Below, piece by piece: positions 63,496 to 64,000 of a stretch of 64,000 nt of DNA. The notes under the pieces are model-generated. The model saw nothing but the letters and a program-made list of their open reading frames with translations. It made no database searches and had not been told where the DNA came from. Source of the stretch: Littorina saxatilis (taxonomy: Eukaryota > Mollusca > Gastropoda > Littorinimorpha > Littorinidae); contig NC_090250.1 in the NCBI RefSeq assembly GCF_037325665.1, positions 41,667,244 through 41,731,243 of the forward strand, written 5' to 3'. Every line of letters begins with the position of its first letter. Positions within the stretch are counted from its first letter, which is position 1. The translations under genes and the position numbers were made by a program.

Positions 63496-64000
63496 TGATA
63501 TGGGCAGTGTGTTTATGTGAAGTGATTAATTGATATGTAAAGCAACTTGACATATTAGTGAAATAAGTGGGCTGTGTGGGTATGACCTTTTAACTTGTCG
63601 CAACTAGCCACTTATGTTTTTTCACACTATTTGTTGATGTTGTGTTCAGCCATTTGTAAGCAGTTCAGTGCTCCCATCTCCAAAAAGTATTGAGGTATAT
63701 CTCTGAGCAACGAAAACAAGGAATATGCATACCTCTTGACAGAAAAGTCAAGAGGTACAAGATAATGTTTGTTTCACAGTGTAGCAAAGAAAAGTTCCAA
63801 ATAACCCAGCTAAACTAAGGCAGAAGAAAATATGGATTTGTAGGTATAAGAAAGAATGTGTCCATTGCTCATTTCATCAGAAAAAGCTGTGGAAAGTATT
63901 TGTTCTATGGAAAGCATTTGTTCTGTGAGGGTTCAGTGAAACTCGGTATCATACAAAGCATAGGCATCACCTGCTTGGTTGGAAATTGGGAACCAACCCA
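63496..64000 (+). other. THOC2 intron 27, continuing; no exon seen
   Basis: I looked for the next conserved THOC2 block (after HKWHFRITK) in all forward frames and saw none, so the next exon lies beyond the window. Confidence 0.6.

Noticed and set aside
63600-64000. A further THOC2 exon
   Set aside because: No frame gives the next conserved residues with splice sites.

Overview
The window is animal nuclear DNA: intron-rich genes, tRNA-derived SINEs, LINEs and many small DNA transposons. The proteins are bilaterian, and several repeat families resemble those I associate with marine gastropods (Littorina-like caenogastropods). The organism call is inference; no marker gene settles it.

Layout. 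1-1823 is intergenic, with SINE pieces. 1824-5805 (minus) and 6085-9033 (plus) are two nine-finger C2H2 zinc-finger genes, head to head over a 279-base spacer. They share an N-terminal domain, an AT-hook and the same finger order, so they are an inverted duplicate pair. 9034-12784 is intergenic and repeat-filled. 12785-32043 (minus) is a complete ALKBH8 (tRNA wobble-uridine methyltransferase/hydroxylase; RRM, AlkB and methyltransferase). I traced 11 exons with consistent phases and 697 codons, including a 28-base microexon. 32257-62561 (plus) is the first 27 exons (1094 codons) of THOC2, the scaffold of the THO/TREX mRNA-export complex; the gene continues past the window. ALKBH8 and THOC2 share a 213-base bidirectional promoter with a perfect CRE. 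One THOC2 intron (52459-53366) has U12-type splice signals.

The introns are a museum of mobile elements: SINEs with target duplications; a LINE split by a TTAA-targeted element and by other insertions; hAT-like elements with 5- or 6-base target duplications, one keeping a BED-finger transposase start; a piggyBac-like remnant; Harbinger-like and palindromic MITEs; and DIRS-like fossils in ALKBH8. The most interesting group is three families (five copies) sharing one terminal plan: subterminal inverted repeats, a 3' hairpin, a CTTG end and insertion in T-rich sites. This fits Helentron-associated elements (HINEs). Two of the families carry nuclear-receptor half-sites (AGGTCA direct repeats and TCAAGGTCA) and sit inside THOC2.

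The host genes are linked by RNA metabolism (tRNA modification and mRNA export) only in the sense that ALKBH8 and THOC2 share a promoter. No RNA gene, CRISPR array or operon was seen.
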